Source: DATFKA01 sp042095835 (GTDB taxonomy: Bacteria; Bacteroidota; Bacteroidia; Chitinophagales; Saprospiraceae). Taken from it: a stretch of DNA of 46,903 bases. The DNA lies in NCBI GenBank assembly GCA_042095835.1, contig JBELML010000034.1, positions 1-46,903 on the forward strand, written 5' to 3'. The notes under the pieces were generated by a model. That model ran no database searches and was not told the DNA's origin. It was given only the letters and a program-made list of their open reading frames with translations. A program made the position numbers and the translations under genes. Positions 1 to 7,532 of the stretch are shown here, piece by piece. Positions within the stretch are counted from its first letter, which is position 1. Every line of letters begins with the position of its first letter.

Positions 1-1139
1 ATGGTTATTATCTATTTGATACGCTAGTTGCGGGAGATTACTACACTTTATTTGATGTGAGTACGTCTACGGATGCAGCAGCGGGGTCATATTTACCTAC
101 TTTAGAAAATATAGGTAATACGACAGGAGACAGTGATATTGGATCAGATATGCGATCAGATACGGTTATGTTGGCATATGGCGATACGATATTGACATTA
201 GATGCGGGCTATTTTCTATCAGCGGCAATTGGGGATCGAGTGTTTTTCGATACAAACAGTGATGGTCGACAAGATGTTGGTGAACCTGGTATTCCTAATG
301 CCCGAGTCATATTATTTGATGCAAATTCTGGATTGGCAATAGACACTACCTTTACTAATGCTGATGGATTATATTTGTTCGATTCTCTGGTTGCTGCAAA
401 CTACTATACATTTTTCGACTTAAGTACTTCTACTGATCCACTGGCTAATATCTACGTGCCTACTTTGGAGAATGTGGGAGATGGAATTGGCGATAGTGAT
501 ATCGGAGCCGCTATGCGATCAGATACAGTTTCTTTGGCTTATGGAGATACTATCTTGACTTTAGATGCGGGCTACGTGATCCGAGGAGACTATGGAGATC
601 TACCGGATTTTAATACTGCAAATTCGTATGCGACGGACAGGACTGATGGTGGAGAAGGGATCGGTCCTGTACATCTGATTCTTCCTGATTTTAGGATAGG
701 AGCTATGATAGATGAAGAGAATAATGGCCAACCCAACCGAACAGCTACAGGCGATGGAGCTGACGAGGATGGCGTGACCATTCCAGCGGCTATTTACACC
801 GGTCAATCGGGTATGATTGTCACTGTAGAAGCGAGTATTCCTACTGGAACAGAAGGCCAAGTTAAAGGATGGATCGACTGGAATGGAGATGGTAGACTTT
901 CCCCAGGAGAAGCGGTAAGTTCTACTATTATTTCTGGGAGTAGTGGCGTTGCTCAGGTGATTGAGCTGATTTTTGAGGTGCCTTCGGATGCAGTGACTAC
1001 ACGCCCACTTGGTGCTAGGTTTAGGTTATTTGATGTGAATGAGGTAGAAAAAAGCTCTACTAACCTTGCACTCTTAGGAGGTGAGGTAGAAGATTATTTG
1101 ATCGGAGTGAGGCCTTGCCCAAAGCAAAACTGTAAATAA
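1..1139 (+). CDS. SdrD-like repeat / GEVED-domain surface protein, 3' part
   Basis: The frame is open from base 3 to the stop at 1137-1139, so the gene starts outside the window; the GTG at 57 is internal. Two copies of a repeat with a period of 121 codons are visible: a GYYLFD/GLYLFD, YYT[LF]FD[VL]STSTD block at bases 3-75 recurs at 366-438. Each ends with a GDSDIG, MRSDTV, LAYGDTILTLDAGY segment. A GDRVFFDTNSDGRQDVGEPGI segment begins the second copy and is typical of SdrD B-like (Cna-B-type) Ca-binding domains. From about base 580 a GDYGDLPD...DGADEDGV...EVEDY module follows, the GEVED domain of secreted Bacteroidota proteins. The protein ends PCPKQNCK without a recognisable T9SS sorting domain. 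A role as a surface adhesin or structural protein is inferred. Confidence 0.8.
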   Translation, partial: GYYLFDTLVAGDYYTLFDVSTSTDAAAGSYLPTLENIGNTTGDSDIGSDMRSDTVMLAYGDTILTLDAGYFLSAAIGDRVFFDTNSDGRQDVGEPGIPNARVILFDANSGLAIDTTFTNADGLYLFDSLVAANYYTFFDLSTSTDPLANIYVPTLENVGDGIGDSDIGAAMRSDTVSLAYGDTILTLDAGYVIRGDYGDLPDFNTANSYATDRTDGGEGIGPVHLILPDFRIGAMIDEENNGQPNRTATGDGADEDGVTIPAAIYTGQSGMIVTVEASIPTGTEGQVKGWIDWNGDGRLSPGEAVSSTIISGSSGVAQVIELIFEVPSDAVTTRPLGARFRLFDVNEVEKSSTNLALLGGEVEDYLIGVRPCPKQNCK

Positions 1140-1161
1140 AAAAGCCGCCTATACGGGCGGC
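1138..1161 (-). terminator. Intrinsic terminator of the Grx-TrxR gene
   Basis: GCCGCC (1144-1149) and GGCGGC (1156-1161) form a 6-bp GC stem. Read on the minus strand it is followed by six Ts (1143-1138), a standard Rho-independent layout 57 bp after the stop of the minus-strand gene. On the plus strand there is no T tract. It abuts the stop codon of the surface-protein gene. Confidence 0.65.
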
Positions 1162-1217
1162 GATCAAGATTAAAGATATTATTATACAAAACACTCGACT
1201 GTCAATCGTTGGGGCGA

Positions 1218-2426
1218 TTAAGCGATCACCGCATGAGCCCGGCTAGCCTTTACTTCCTGTTGCTTCAAATACTTTCTCAAGGCATAACTTGCTGCTACGC
1301 CTTCGCCGACTGCAAAAGCGACTTGTGCAATGGCTCCTTTACGATTGTCGCCCGCTGCAAAAACACCAGCTACACTGGTTTCTTGCTGTTCATTGGTTTG
1401 AATAAAACGTCGCTCATCAAGCGCTACCAGCTTTTTGACAAAGTTGGTATTGGGTACCAAACCTATAAATACGAAGGCGCCGTCTGATTTAATGAGATGC
1501 TCTTTTTGGGTCACATTATTTTGCACCTTTGCTCCTAAAAAGGCTCCATTTTTATCCGTTTCAAATGCAAGGGTAGTGCTATTATGATGCATTTCGATAT
1601 TGTCATACTGCTGCAACTGCTCTAGATAAGTCTCGGTGGCTGTGAATTGCTCGGTCAGGTTGATGAAGGTGACTTTTTTGGCAATACTTGCTAGGTGCAA
1701 ACCTTCTTCAACAGCACTGTTTCCTCCTCCGATGACAACGACCTCTTTATCTTTATAGAAAGCGCCATCACAGGTAGCACAGAAGTGAACCCCCGAACCG
1801 ATCAATTCATTCTCACCTGGCACTCGTAGTTTACGGTAGGAAGATCCGGTAGCAATAACTACAGATTTACCGTAATACTCCCCTAGGTTGGTTTCAATTC
1901 GGAAAAGGTCCCCTTCCTTGAAGATACCTCTTACATCTGTTCCTTGGCGAATCACGGTACCTAGTTTCTCTGCTTGAGTGGCCATCTTATTCATCAAGTC
2001 AGGACCAGAGATAACTTCAAATCCAGGGTAGTTTTCAATTTTATCGGTTAGGTAGGCATTGCCACCGATATTCTTTTTCTCAAGAATTAATGTCTGAAAA
2101 CCATCTCTTTGAGCATAGATAGCGGTGGTCATCCCCGCTGCTCCAGCACCGATAATGATACTGTCATAAATGGTTTGATCCTGTTCTGCTTCGATGCCCA
2201 AGACATCCCTAAGGATACCATTATCAGGATTAGTATAGGCTTGGTCATCAATAAGCAAAGTAGGAATAATTCTTTTTCCCTTATTGATTTGCTCGACGAG
2301 TGCTGCCGCCTCGGCATTATCGTCTACATCGATGAAGTCATAACCAATCTGGTGTTCTTTTAAAAAGGCTTTTGCTCTTTGACAATCTGGACACCAGTCT
2401 GCTCCGAATAATTTGATATCTCTCAT
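1218..2426 (-). CDS. Glutaredoxin-thioredoxin reductase fusion
   Basis: The 402-aa product joins a glutaredoxin-like domain (about 1-78, WCPDC with Cys12 and Cys15, then IIPTLLID) to a complete FAD/NAD(P)H thioredoxin reductase. The reductase shows the FAD loop GAGAAG (93-98), ATGSSYRKL, the redox pair CATC (216-219), the nucleotide loop GGGNSA (233-238) and a C-terminal FAAGD. It probably passes electrons from NADPH through the flavin and CATC disulfide to its own N-terminal CPDC or to separate thioredoxins, in the cytoplasm. I chose the ATG at 2426 because MRDIKLFG begins the Grx fold. The in-frame ATG at 2471 would add 15 Lys/Asn-rich residues and lies within a hairpin. TrxB is normally about 310-320 aa, so the extra length is the fused domain. 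trxB alone would be a misleading symbol. Confidence 0.9.
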   Translation of the reverse strand: MRDIKLFGADWCPDCQRAKAFLKEHQIGYDFIDVDDNAEAAALVEQINKGKRIIPTLLIDDQAYTNPDNGILRDVLGIEAEQDQTIYDSIIIGAGAAGMTTAIYAQRDGFQTLILEKKNIGGNAYLTDKIENYPGFEVISGPDLMNKMATQAEKLGTVIRQGTDVRGIFKEGDLFRIETNLGEYYGKSVVIATGSSYRKLRVPGENELIGSGVHFCATCDGAFYKDKEVVVIGGGNSAVEEGLHLASIAKKVTFINLTEQFTATETYLEQLQQYDNIEMHHNSTTLAFETDKNGAFLGAKVQNNVTQKEHLIKSDGAFVFIGLVPNTNFVKKLVALDERRFIQTNEQQETSVAGVFAAGDNRKGAIAQVAFAVGEGVAASYALRKYLKQQEVKASRAHAVIA

Positions 2427-2455
2427 GATTTTTTTGTTTTTCTTGTTTTTGAAAG

Positions 2456-2494
2456 CGTACTGACGGAGCATTTTAAAAATTGCTCGTCAGTACG
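2456..2494. promoter_or_regulatory. Strong hairpin in the leader of the Grx-TrxR gene
   Basis: Arms 2456-2470 and 2481-2494 pair over 14 bp with one bulged G, around the AT-only loop 2471-2480. On the minus strand it lies 30 bp upstream of the ATG at 2426 and no T tract follows. It is therefore not a classical terminator; a leader structure or an operator is possible. Confidence 0.45.
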
Positions 2495-2622
2495 GTTAGT
2501 TGGTTGATTTCGTTTTGGTGATTTACTTGTTTGTTTTGTTTGTTCGTTTTGTTGATACAAAGTTGCATAGGTTTCGGTAGCTAATAAATGGACAAAAGTT
2601 CTTGCCCATTGCACTTTTGGGT

Positions 2623-2829
2623 TTATCTCTTCATTTTTCCAATGAAGCGCTCTACAAACTTGCGGATGAAGGTCAGTTGAGCTTGGCCTTTCTCCTGGAG
2701 CGCTCTATCAATATTGATTGGGATCGCTTTATATTCATCGTTCCATTCCTGGATTCCCCAACAATTAGGACATTCAAAACTTGTTTGGAAAGATTGCTGT
2801 ACACGGTCGGTTGCATTATAATCAATCAT
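2623..2829 (-). CDS. Small conserved-type Cys protein, unknown function
   Basis: A 68-aa protein with an ECPNCWGIQEWNDEY segment: one CxxC pair followed by aromatic and acidic residues. The rest is charged and probably helical. Small proteins with a CPxCWGxQE motif occur in Bacteroidota as far as I recall, but I know no function. It lies upstream of and codirectional with the Grx-TrxR gene, 196 bp before its start, so cotranscription is possible but interrupted by the leader hairpin. A single CxxC would need a second pair for a zinc ribbon, for example by dimerisation. Confidence 0.6.
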   Translation of the reverse strand: MIDYNATDRVQQSFQTSFECPNCWGIQEWNDEYKAIPINIDRALQEKGQAQLTFIRKFVERFIGKMKR

Positions 2830-2930
2830 AGCTTTTGATTTAGGTTGTTAAATAATTACAATACAAAGTTGTGAGAAATAAAGGCCCAAAGAAATGGATG
2901 ATGGTTCCTAGAAGATGGACTATTTTCTAA

Positions 2931-3180
2931 GTTAATGAGACCGGATGCTTTGCTATATATTATGTGTCAAGTGCCATGTGTCAAGTGCCATGTGTCAAGT
3001 GCCATGTGTCAAGTGCCATGTGTCAAGTTAATGAGCCCCGATGCTTTAGCAGCGCTTGGTCGAATTAATCCCGTCGTAGCGCAGCGGATGTCGGGATGCT
3101 TTGCTATATATTATGTGCTATGTGCCATGTTAATGAGATCATTGAAGTGCGCAGCAATACAATTTGGTCGAATTAATGCC
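2931..3180. repeat. Intergenic repeat region with a 14-bp tandem array
   Basis: Within the 514-bp gap 2830-3343, the unit atgtgtcaagtgcc occurs four times in full (2962-3017) plus 11 bases (3018-3028). Around it, larger segments recur: gatgctttgctatatattat (from about 2944 and 3098), ttaatgag (three times) and ggtcgaattaat (about 3059 and 3166). The whole 250 bp is thus built from a few words. A plus-strand ORF here (2935-3183) is only repeat translation. No gene is seen. Confidence 0.85.
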
Positions 3181-3195
3181 TAATAACCTAATCAA

Positions 3196-3235
3196 CCTTA
3201 TAACCTTATAACCTTATAACCTCATAAACTCATAA
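3196..3235. repeat. 8-bp tandem repeat, five copies
   Basis: The unit ccttataa is exact three times (3196-3219), followed by two degenerate copies (cctcataa, actcataa). It is AT-rich and lies about 110-150 bp upstream of the first stress-protein gene. A length-variable spacer is possible. Confidence 0.8.
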
Positions 3236-3277
3236 CCCTTTAAACCTAACCCCCCTGACAAATAACATCCTCCTACA

Positions 3278-3327
3278 TTGACAAAAGTCACTCTTTGCCG
3301 ATAGCATTGCTACTATTTTGGATGTGA
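3278..3327 (+). promoter_or_regulatory. Candidate CRP/FNR-type operator and promoter for the stress-protein pair
   Basis: TGACAAAAGTCA (3279-3290) is a perfect palindrome of the TGA-N6-TCA type bound by CRP/FNR-superfamily regulators. A weak Bacteroidota -7-like element, TACTATTTTG, lies at 3311-3320 and a TTTG at 3294-3297. If transcription starts near 3326, the palindrome is centred near -41.5, the class II activator position. The regulator and promoter are inferred. Confidence 0.35.
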
Positions 3328-3343
3328 CAAAACAACAACAGCA

Positions 3344-4162
3344 ATGAAAAACATTTTAGTACCAACCGACTTTTCGGCCTGTGCGAATAATGCAGTCGAT
3401 GCCGCCTATCAATTGGCTGAGCGCTTCGAGAGCAAGGTGCATCTACTACATGCTATACCGCGGGATCTACCCGGGCAGGATGAGGCAGAGTGGATGCAGG
3501 AGGTCGCTAATGCGAACATCTTATTAAAGGATATCAGAGAAAGATACCCTGCCATAGATACTACCGCATTAAGTATCGCGGGTAAATTGCCTGCTTTAAT
3601 GAAAGAGTATGTCCAAGCCAATAGTATTGATCTGATTGTCATGGGGTCTCATGGCGCTGGTGGCAAACAGGAGTATTTCATAGGTTCTAATACGCAGAAA
3701 AGCGTGCGCAGTGTCTATTGTCCTGTACTCGTAGTGAAAGATAAAATTGAGGACCTCAACTTTGATAAAGTCGTCTTTGCCTCCAATTTTAATCGGGATG
3801 AAATGGTGGCTTTCATGGTCTTTAAGGACTTTGTCAAACACTTTATTCCCGAGATTCATCTAGTGATGGTGCATACCTCATCGTTATTTGATCCGCCTTA
3901 TTCTCTAAGCAAGGAAGCTATGAAAGATTTTGAGGAGCTGTGTGCCCCTTTTGCTGTAAAATCTCATATCCATCGCGACTTTACCATAGAGAAAGGTATA
4001 CGGTCTTTCTCAGATGAGATAGGCGCAAGCCTGATTGGTATTTCCAATCATTACAGACATCCACTGAAAAGGATGTTGGTAGGTTCGAATGTAGAGGCAT
4101 TAGTGAATCATTCTAATTTGCCCGTCCTAAGTATTGATTATTTACAAACCAAAAAAGCCTAA
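3344..4162 (+). CDS. Universal stress protein, tandem UspA domains
   Basis: 272 aa made of two UspA domains (about 1-140 and 145-272). The first starts MKNILVPTDFS and contains the nucleotide-binding pattern MGSHGAGGKQEYFIGS followed by CPVLVV, so it probably binds ATP. The second is diverged: it keeps IGISNHYRHPLKRMLVGSNVE and LPVLSID but lacks the standard GxHG spacing. Cytoplasmic, no signal peptide. It is the first gene of a two-gene operon, four bases before the next start. In Bacteroidota such double-domain Usps are common, and related proteins respond to stress or oxygen shifts; the specific role here is unknown. Confidence 0.9.
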   Translation: MKNILVPTDFSACANNAVDAAYQLAERFESKVHLLHAIPRDLPGQDEAEWMQEVANANILLKDIRERYPAIDTTALSIAGKLPALMKEYVQANSIDLIVMGSHGAGGKQEYFIGSNTQKSVRSVYCPVLVVKDKIEDLNFDKVVFASNFNRDEMVAFMVFKDFVKHFIPEIHLVMVHTSSLFDPPYSLSKEAMKDFEELCAPFAVKSHIHRDFTIEKGIRSFSDEIGASLIGISNHYRHPLKRMLVGSNVEALVNHSNLPVLSIDYLQTKKA

Positions 4163-4166
4163 GCAA

Positions 4167-4961
4167 ATGCGAAAAATACTGTTTCCAACCGATTGCTCAC
4201 CTTTAGCACACAATGCTTTTATGTATGCCATAGAAGTCGCTAAATTGATAGATGCAGAGATTGATATTATCTCCATATTTCACTTGCCAATGGCCGATGC
4301 TAGCGCCATGCCGCCAGAGTACATCGATCAGATGATTGATGAGCGCCGCAATGAAGCAGTGCAGCAAGTTGCTCAATTTGTAGAAGGATATGAAGACGTA
4401 ATAAATGACGTTCGTGTCGATTATGGTGTTTTTGTAGCTACCGAAATTTATGAAGCCGCTGGTGATGGAGACTATGGGTTGATTATTATGGGTACCAAAG
4501 GGAAACACAACGCCCTAGAGAGAATAATGGGGAGCGTCACCTCTCAGGTGATGATTCACGCGCCTTGTCCTGTACTCGCGGTACCTGAAAGTGCCACGTA
4601 TAAACCTATCAAGAAAGTAGCCTATGCTACGGACTTTCACCTCAAGGATGAGGATATCGTCTTACAACTTCTGGAGATTAGTAATCGCCTGGGTGCTATG
4701 GTCCATTATGTACACGTAGATAAAAACGAAGAAGATCTTGCTAAAAAAGTAGCCACCCTTGCGGGCTTTGCTAAGGTAGATCATTTAAGTAATAATAGCG
4801 TAACAGATGGGCTCAATCAGTATATCGCAGAGCAGGAGATGGATTTGCTGGCGATGTACATCCCGAAGAGAGGTTTGTGGGAAAAGCTTTTTCATACGAG
4901 TATTACCAAGAGAATGGCTTTACATACACATACGCCTTTATTGGTTTTTAGGGAAAAGTAA
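4167..4961 (+). CDS. Universal stress protein, tandem UspA domains
   Basis: 264 aa, a paralogue of the preceding gene. The start at 4167 (MRKILFPTDCSPLAHNA) is chosen because it begins the UspA fold and follows the upstream stop after four bases; an in-frame ATG at 4134 lies inside the upstream gene. The first domain has the ATP-binding signature MGTKGKHNALERIMGS and then CPVLAVPE. The second (KKVAYATDFHLKDED...) is diverged, ending LLVFREK with no clear ATP loop. The two proteins may form heterodimers with different nucleotide occupancy, which is inference. Confidence 0.9.
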   Translation: MRKILFPTDCSPLAHNAFMYAIEVAKLIDAEIDIISIFHLPMADASAMPPEYIDQMIDERRNEAVQQVAQFVEGYEDVINDVRVDYGVFVATEIYEAAGDGDYGLIIMGTKGKHNALERIMGSVTSQVMIHAPCPVLAVPESATYKPIKKVAYATDFHLKDEDIVLQLLEISNRLGAMVHYVHVDKNEEDLAKKVATLAGFAKVDHLSNNSVTDGLNQYIAEQEMDLLAMYIPKRGLWEKLFHTSITKRMALHTHTPLLVFREK

Positions 4962-4992
4962 AAAAAGCGGCCTGATCTTGATAATCAGGCCG
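4960..4992. terminator. Hairpin at the end of the stress-protein operon
   Basis: CGGCCTGAT (4968-4976) pairs perfectly with ATCAGGCCG (4984-4992) around 7 bases. A run of seven As precedes it, so the T tract is on the minus strand, where it would stop transcription coming from the DUF3109 gene 325 bp away. On the plus strand it can still protect the 3' end of the usp mRNA. Confidence 0.6.
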
Positions 4993-5316
4993 TGGAAACC
5001 AACTTCATAAAATTGAGTAGCGTAATCTTATGTATTCTTTCTGGAAATAAAATTAACCTAAAATTTACTTCTTTGTTCATTTTCCAAATATTATTTGGAG
5101 ATCAATATGTTTCGTTTATGTTCATGAGAAGCAATCAGGTAAAATAGAATCCATAGAGAACGCTACTACAACCGAATATTATTCAAAAAACGCCTTTTTC
5201 TAAAAGAAAAGCAAGTTTTTAGGCTAAAAAATGCCCGTTTAATAATTGGTTGGTTAATTTGAAAGTAAAGCTTTTGAGCATCTATCAATAGCTTTTAAGC
5301 CTATTTAAAAAAGGCA
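4993..5316. other. Non-coding gap between convergent genes
   Basis: An AT-rich 324-bp spacer with no ORF of coding character. The only structure seen is a weak ccaaat/atttgg hairpin near 5086-5100. Confidence 0.6.
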
Positions 5317-5898
5317 TCATTTGGCCTCCAAGTGTTGGGCTGCGGCTTCTAGTTCCTGATAAAAAGACTCGCCATATTTCCTGATGATGGCATCTTTGAG
5401 GAATCGATAGAGACGGACTTGTTTTTTAGCGCCCATTTTACAAGCAGGATTACAAATCTCCCAGCGATCGTATTCTAGGTGCTCAAAACCATTATTGGCA
5501 TTCACACTTACCCGTATCGGATATAACTCACAGGAGACTGGTTTTTTGAAATCGATGACCCCATCTCTATAGGCTTTTTCAATACCGCAAAGGGCAATAC
5601 CATTTCTCGTGTAGGTGAGATAGGCACAAGCTTTACCATCTACTAAGGGGGTTCCATATTCCTTGGGTTCCTCAAAGTAGGTAGAGGTACCTTGTTCTTT
5701 GATAGCAGCTTTACCTTCGGTAGTAAGATAAGACGCTATTGCAGGATAGATCTCTTCCAGCTTTTCAACCTCTCCATCTTCTAAAGGAGCACCATAGTCT
5801 CCCTCTACACAGCAAACACCTTTGCAGGCATCCAGATTACATTGAAAATGCGAAGAAATAATATCCTGATCTACGAGTTTTCCTTGAATGATGAGCAT
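5317..5898 (-). CDS. DUF3109 family Cys-rich protein
   Basis: 193 aa that reads as a full-length DUF3109 protein. It has an N-terminal cluster CX4CX3CC (Cys20, 25, 29, 30), then GDYGAPLEDGE, a central ACAYLTYTRNGIALCGIEKAY, PVSCELYPIRV, and a late EICNPACKMG. Ten cysteines in a fixed pattern suggest binding of zinc or an Fe-S cluster. The related YkgJ (UPF0153) family shares the FxCxxC logic. No signal peptide, so cytoplasmic. The biochemical function of DUF3109 is not established. It is monocistronic, and its upstream region borders repeat element A. Confidence 0.88.
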   Translation of the reverse strand: MLIIQGKLVDQDIISSHFQCNLDACKGVCCVEGDYGAPLEDGEVEKLEEIYPAIASYLTTEGKAAIKEQGTSTYFEEPKEYGTPLVDGKACAYLTYTRNGIALCGIEKAYRDGVIDFKKPVSCELYPIRVSVNANNGFEHLEYDRWEICNPACKMGAKKQVRLYRFLKDAIIRKYGESFYQELEAAAQHLEAK

Positions 5899-6043
5899 GG
5901 TAGTAATGGTTTAGAGCCTTATAAATACGATGTTCTTCTGGTAAATCCTAGGCTTTTAAGGACAATGTACTTTAGTTAAGTATGATTATAGAAGTTATTC
6001 TAAGATTCCGATAAAAGTCACCCCTTAAAACATTTCTCTACCT

Positions 6044-6051
6044 TATTTTTG
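6044..6051 (+). promoter_or_regulatory. TAnnTTTG promoter box upstream of element A and cutC
   Basis: TATTTTTG matches the Bacteroidota -7 consensus TAnnTTTG exactly. No TTTG lies at the usual -33 distance. It is placed to transcribe repeat element A (6057-6270) and then cutC. Confidence 0.35.
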
Positions 6052-6056
6052 TAGTT

Positions 6057-6270
6057 TAGTAACAGCCAAAAAATAACTTACCGATTTTGATGGAATCTTC
6101 CCGATATAAAATCGGGACAGGCTTGCTCCAATACGGCGTTAAAAATCCTCGTCAATGCCCTGCATTGCCTACGTTTTTTGCCTTGTCTTGGCACGAATTT
6201 ATCCCGACTTTGCGTCGGGAATCTTCTCGATCAAAATGCGGGACTTATTCTCTGTCCGTTACTTAGAAGC
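6057..6270 (+). repeat. MITE-like element A
   Basis: A 214-bp element whose ends are long imperfect inverted repeats: tagtaac near 6057 pairs with gttactta near 6258, and similarity continues inwards for about 80 bp. Matching side hairpins TCCCGAT/ATCGGGA (6099-6117) and TCCCGAC/GTCGGGA (6202-6220) flank the core. The core reads CGTTAAAAATCCTC, a hairpin CAATGC/GCATTG (6153-6167), then ACGTTTTTTGCCT. It ends 6 bp before the cutC ATG. There is no coding capacity. Confidence 0.75.
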
Positions 6271-6276
6271 TATAAA

Positions 6277-6924
6277 ATGAATCAGCCAAACTTTCTTTTA
6301 GAAGCCTGCGTACAATCTATTGATGAGGCATTAAGTGCTCAAGCAAAAGGCGCAGACCAAGTTGAGTATTGTGCCCAGCTAGAAGTAGGGGGCACCACAC
6401 CAAGCTTTGCAGAGATCCAAGAAGCCAGAGAAAAGGTAGATATCAAAATAAAAATGATGATTCGACCTAGAGGTGGTGATTTTGTCTATACAAGCCAAGA
6501 GTTGGAGGAGATGGAAAAAGCCATTCTCTTTTGTAAAAAAATAAATATAGAGGGTGTAGTCTTTGGTGTTTTAGATGCACAAGGCGGTCTCGATATAGCT
6601 GCAATAGGCAGGCTAGCAACTTTGGCTCAACCCATGGAGGTGACAATTCATCGAGCAATTGATGACACCCCGGATATTTTAGAGGCGCTTAAAATGCTAA
6701 AACAAATACCAGGTGTTCATGCTGTTTTGAGCGCTGGTGGAGCTGCAAATACTTGGGAAGGACGCAAGACACTCCAGGAAATGGTGAAAATTGCTGGAGA
6801 TGAATTAGTAGTGATCCCAGGTGGCAAAGTGACCAACGAAAATGTAAATGCACTACATCAGATCGTGGGCGCCAAAGTCTACCACGGGACCAAGATAGTA
6901 GGAGCTTTAATCAATAGTCAATGA
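6277..6924 (+). CDS. cutC: CutC family protein
   Basis: 215 aa, a TIM-barrel of the CutC family named for copper homeostasis in E. coli; its direct biochemical activity is uncertain. Visible family features: LLEACVQSIDEALSAQAKGADQVEYC at the N-terminus, MIRPRGGDFVY, GVVFGVLDAQGGLD, VTIHRAID, VLSAGGAANTWEG and GGKVTNENVN. It is somewhat shorter than the E. coli protein (248 aa). The start at 6277 is chosen because MNQPNFLLEACV aligns with the family start; an in-frame ATG at 6178 lies inside repeat element A. It sits directly downstream of that element, so any transcript from further upstream carries the element as its 5' UTR. Confidence 0.9.
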   Translation: MNQPNFLLEACVQSIDEALSAQAKGADQVEYCAQLEVGGTTPSFAEIQEAREKVDIKIKMMIRPRGGDFVYTSQELEEMEKAILFCKKINIEGVVFGVLDAQGGLDIAAIGRLATLAQPMEVTIHRAIDDTPDILEALKMLKQIPGVHAVLSAGGAANTWEGRKTLQEMVKIAGDELVVIPGGKVTNENVNALHQIVGAKVYHGTKIVGALINSQ

Positions 6925-7010
6925 CATAGAGGCTTAATGAAGTAATTTTTTAACGCTTTAATGATGTCAATTTCATTAGCCCTAAATAAATTACACCATC
7001 ACATAAAAAA

Positions 7011-7511
7011 ATGATCATCATCGTAGTTGGACTTCCAGGGACGGGGAAAACAACATTCTCCAGGGCATTAGCCCAAATCATAGATGCGGTGCATCTCAAT
7101 ACCGATATGATCAGGGACCAACTTGACCTGAGAGGCCAATATGATCGACAGACCAAGGCGCTCATTTACCAAGAAATGATGAATAAGGTGGAGGCTGCAC
7201 TCCTAAAGGGGCGTAATGTAATTTTAGATGGTACTTTTTACAAAAGAAAAATCCGCGAAGGCTATCGCAAACTAGCCAAAGCACAAGAAGTGGAGATCAA
7301 GTGGATAGAGCTGAAAGCGGAGGAAAAAGTGATCCGCAATCGAGTCGAGAAAAAAAGAACCTATAGCGAAGCAGATTTTAATGTTTACTTAAAAATAAAG
7401 GCGCTTTTTGAACCAATGCGCCTAGAATGCCTTCAATTGCAAACAGATCGAGAAAAAGACCTTCAGGTATTAGTGGACGAAGCGGTGCAATATCTCGGCT
7501 TAACCACTTGA
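7011..7511 (+). CDS. P-loop kinase, COG0645-like
   Basis: 166 aa. The Walker A motif GLPGTGKTT lies at 7-15, then HLNTDMIRDQL, ALLKGRNVILDGTFYKRKIR and a lid-like RNRVEKKRTYSEAD. This matches the AAA/zeta-toxin-like nucleotide kinase family COG0645 that transfers phosphate to an unknown small substrate. The next gene, 21 bp downstream, is a COG2187 kinase-like protein. In many proteobacteria the two are fused in the opposite order, so they probably act together. No toxin-antitoxin partner is seen. Cytoplasmic. Confidence 0.85.
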   Translation: MIIIVVGLPGTGKTTFSRALAQIIDAVHLNTDMIRDQLDLRGQYDRQTKALIYQEMMNKVEAALLKGRNVILDGTFYKRKIREGYRKLAKAQEVEIKWIELKAEEKVIRNRVEKKRTYSEADFNVYLKIKALFEPMRLECLQLQTDREKDLQVLVDEAVQYLGLTT

Positions 7512-7532
7512 TGAGAAAACCAAGCATATCCC

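Noticed and set aside
2962..3028. Possible CRISPR array
   Set aside because: The 14-bp unit is repeated without spacers and is too short; it is a plain tandem repeat.
2935..3183. Plus-strand ORF of 82 codons
   Set aside because: It only translates the tandem repeats (repeating VKCHVSSAMCQVPC-like words) and has no protein character outside them.
3344..4961. Recent duplication of the two stress-protein genes
   Set aside because: The proteins share the fold and motifs but are widely diverged in sequence, so the duplication is old.
6178..6276. N-terminal extension of CutC
   Set aside because: The extra 33 codons are inside repeat element A, and the protein family starts at 6277.
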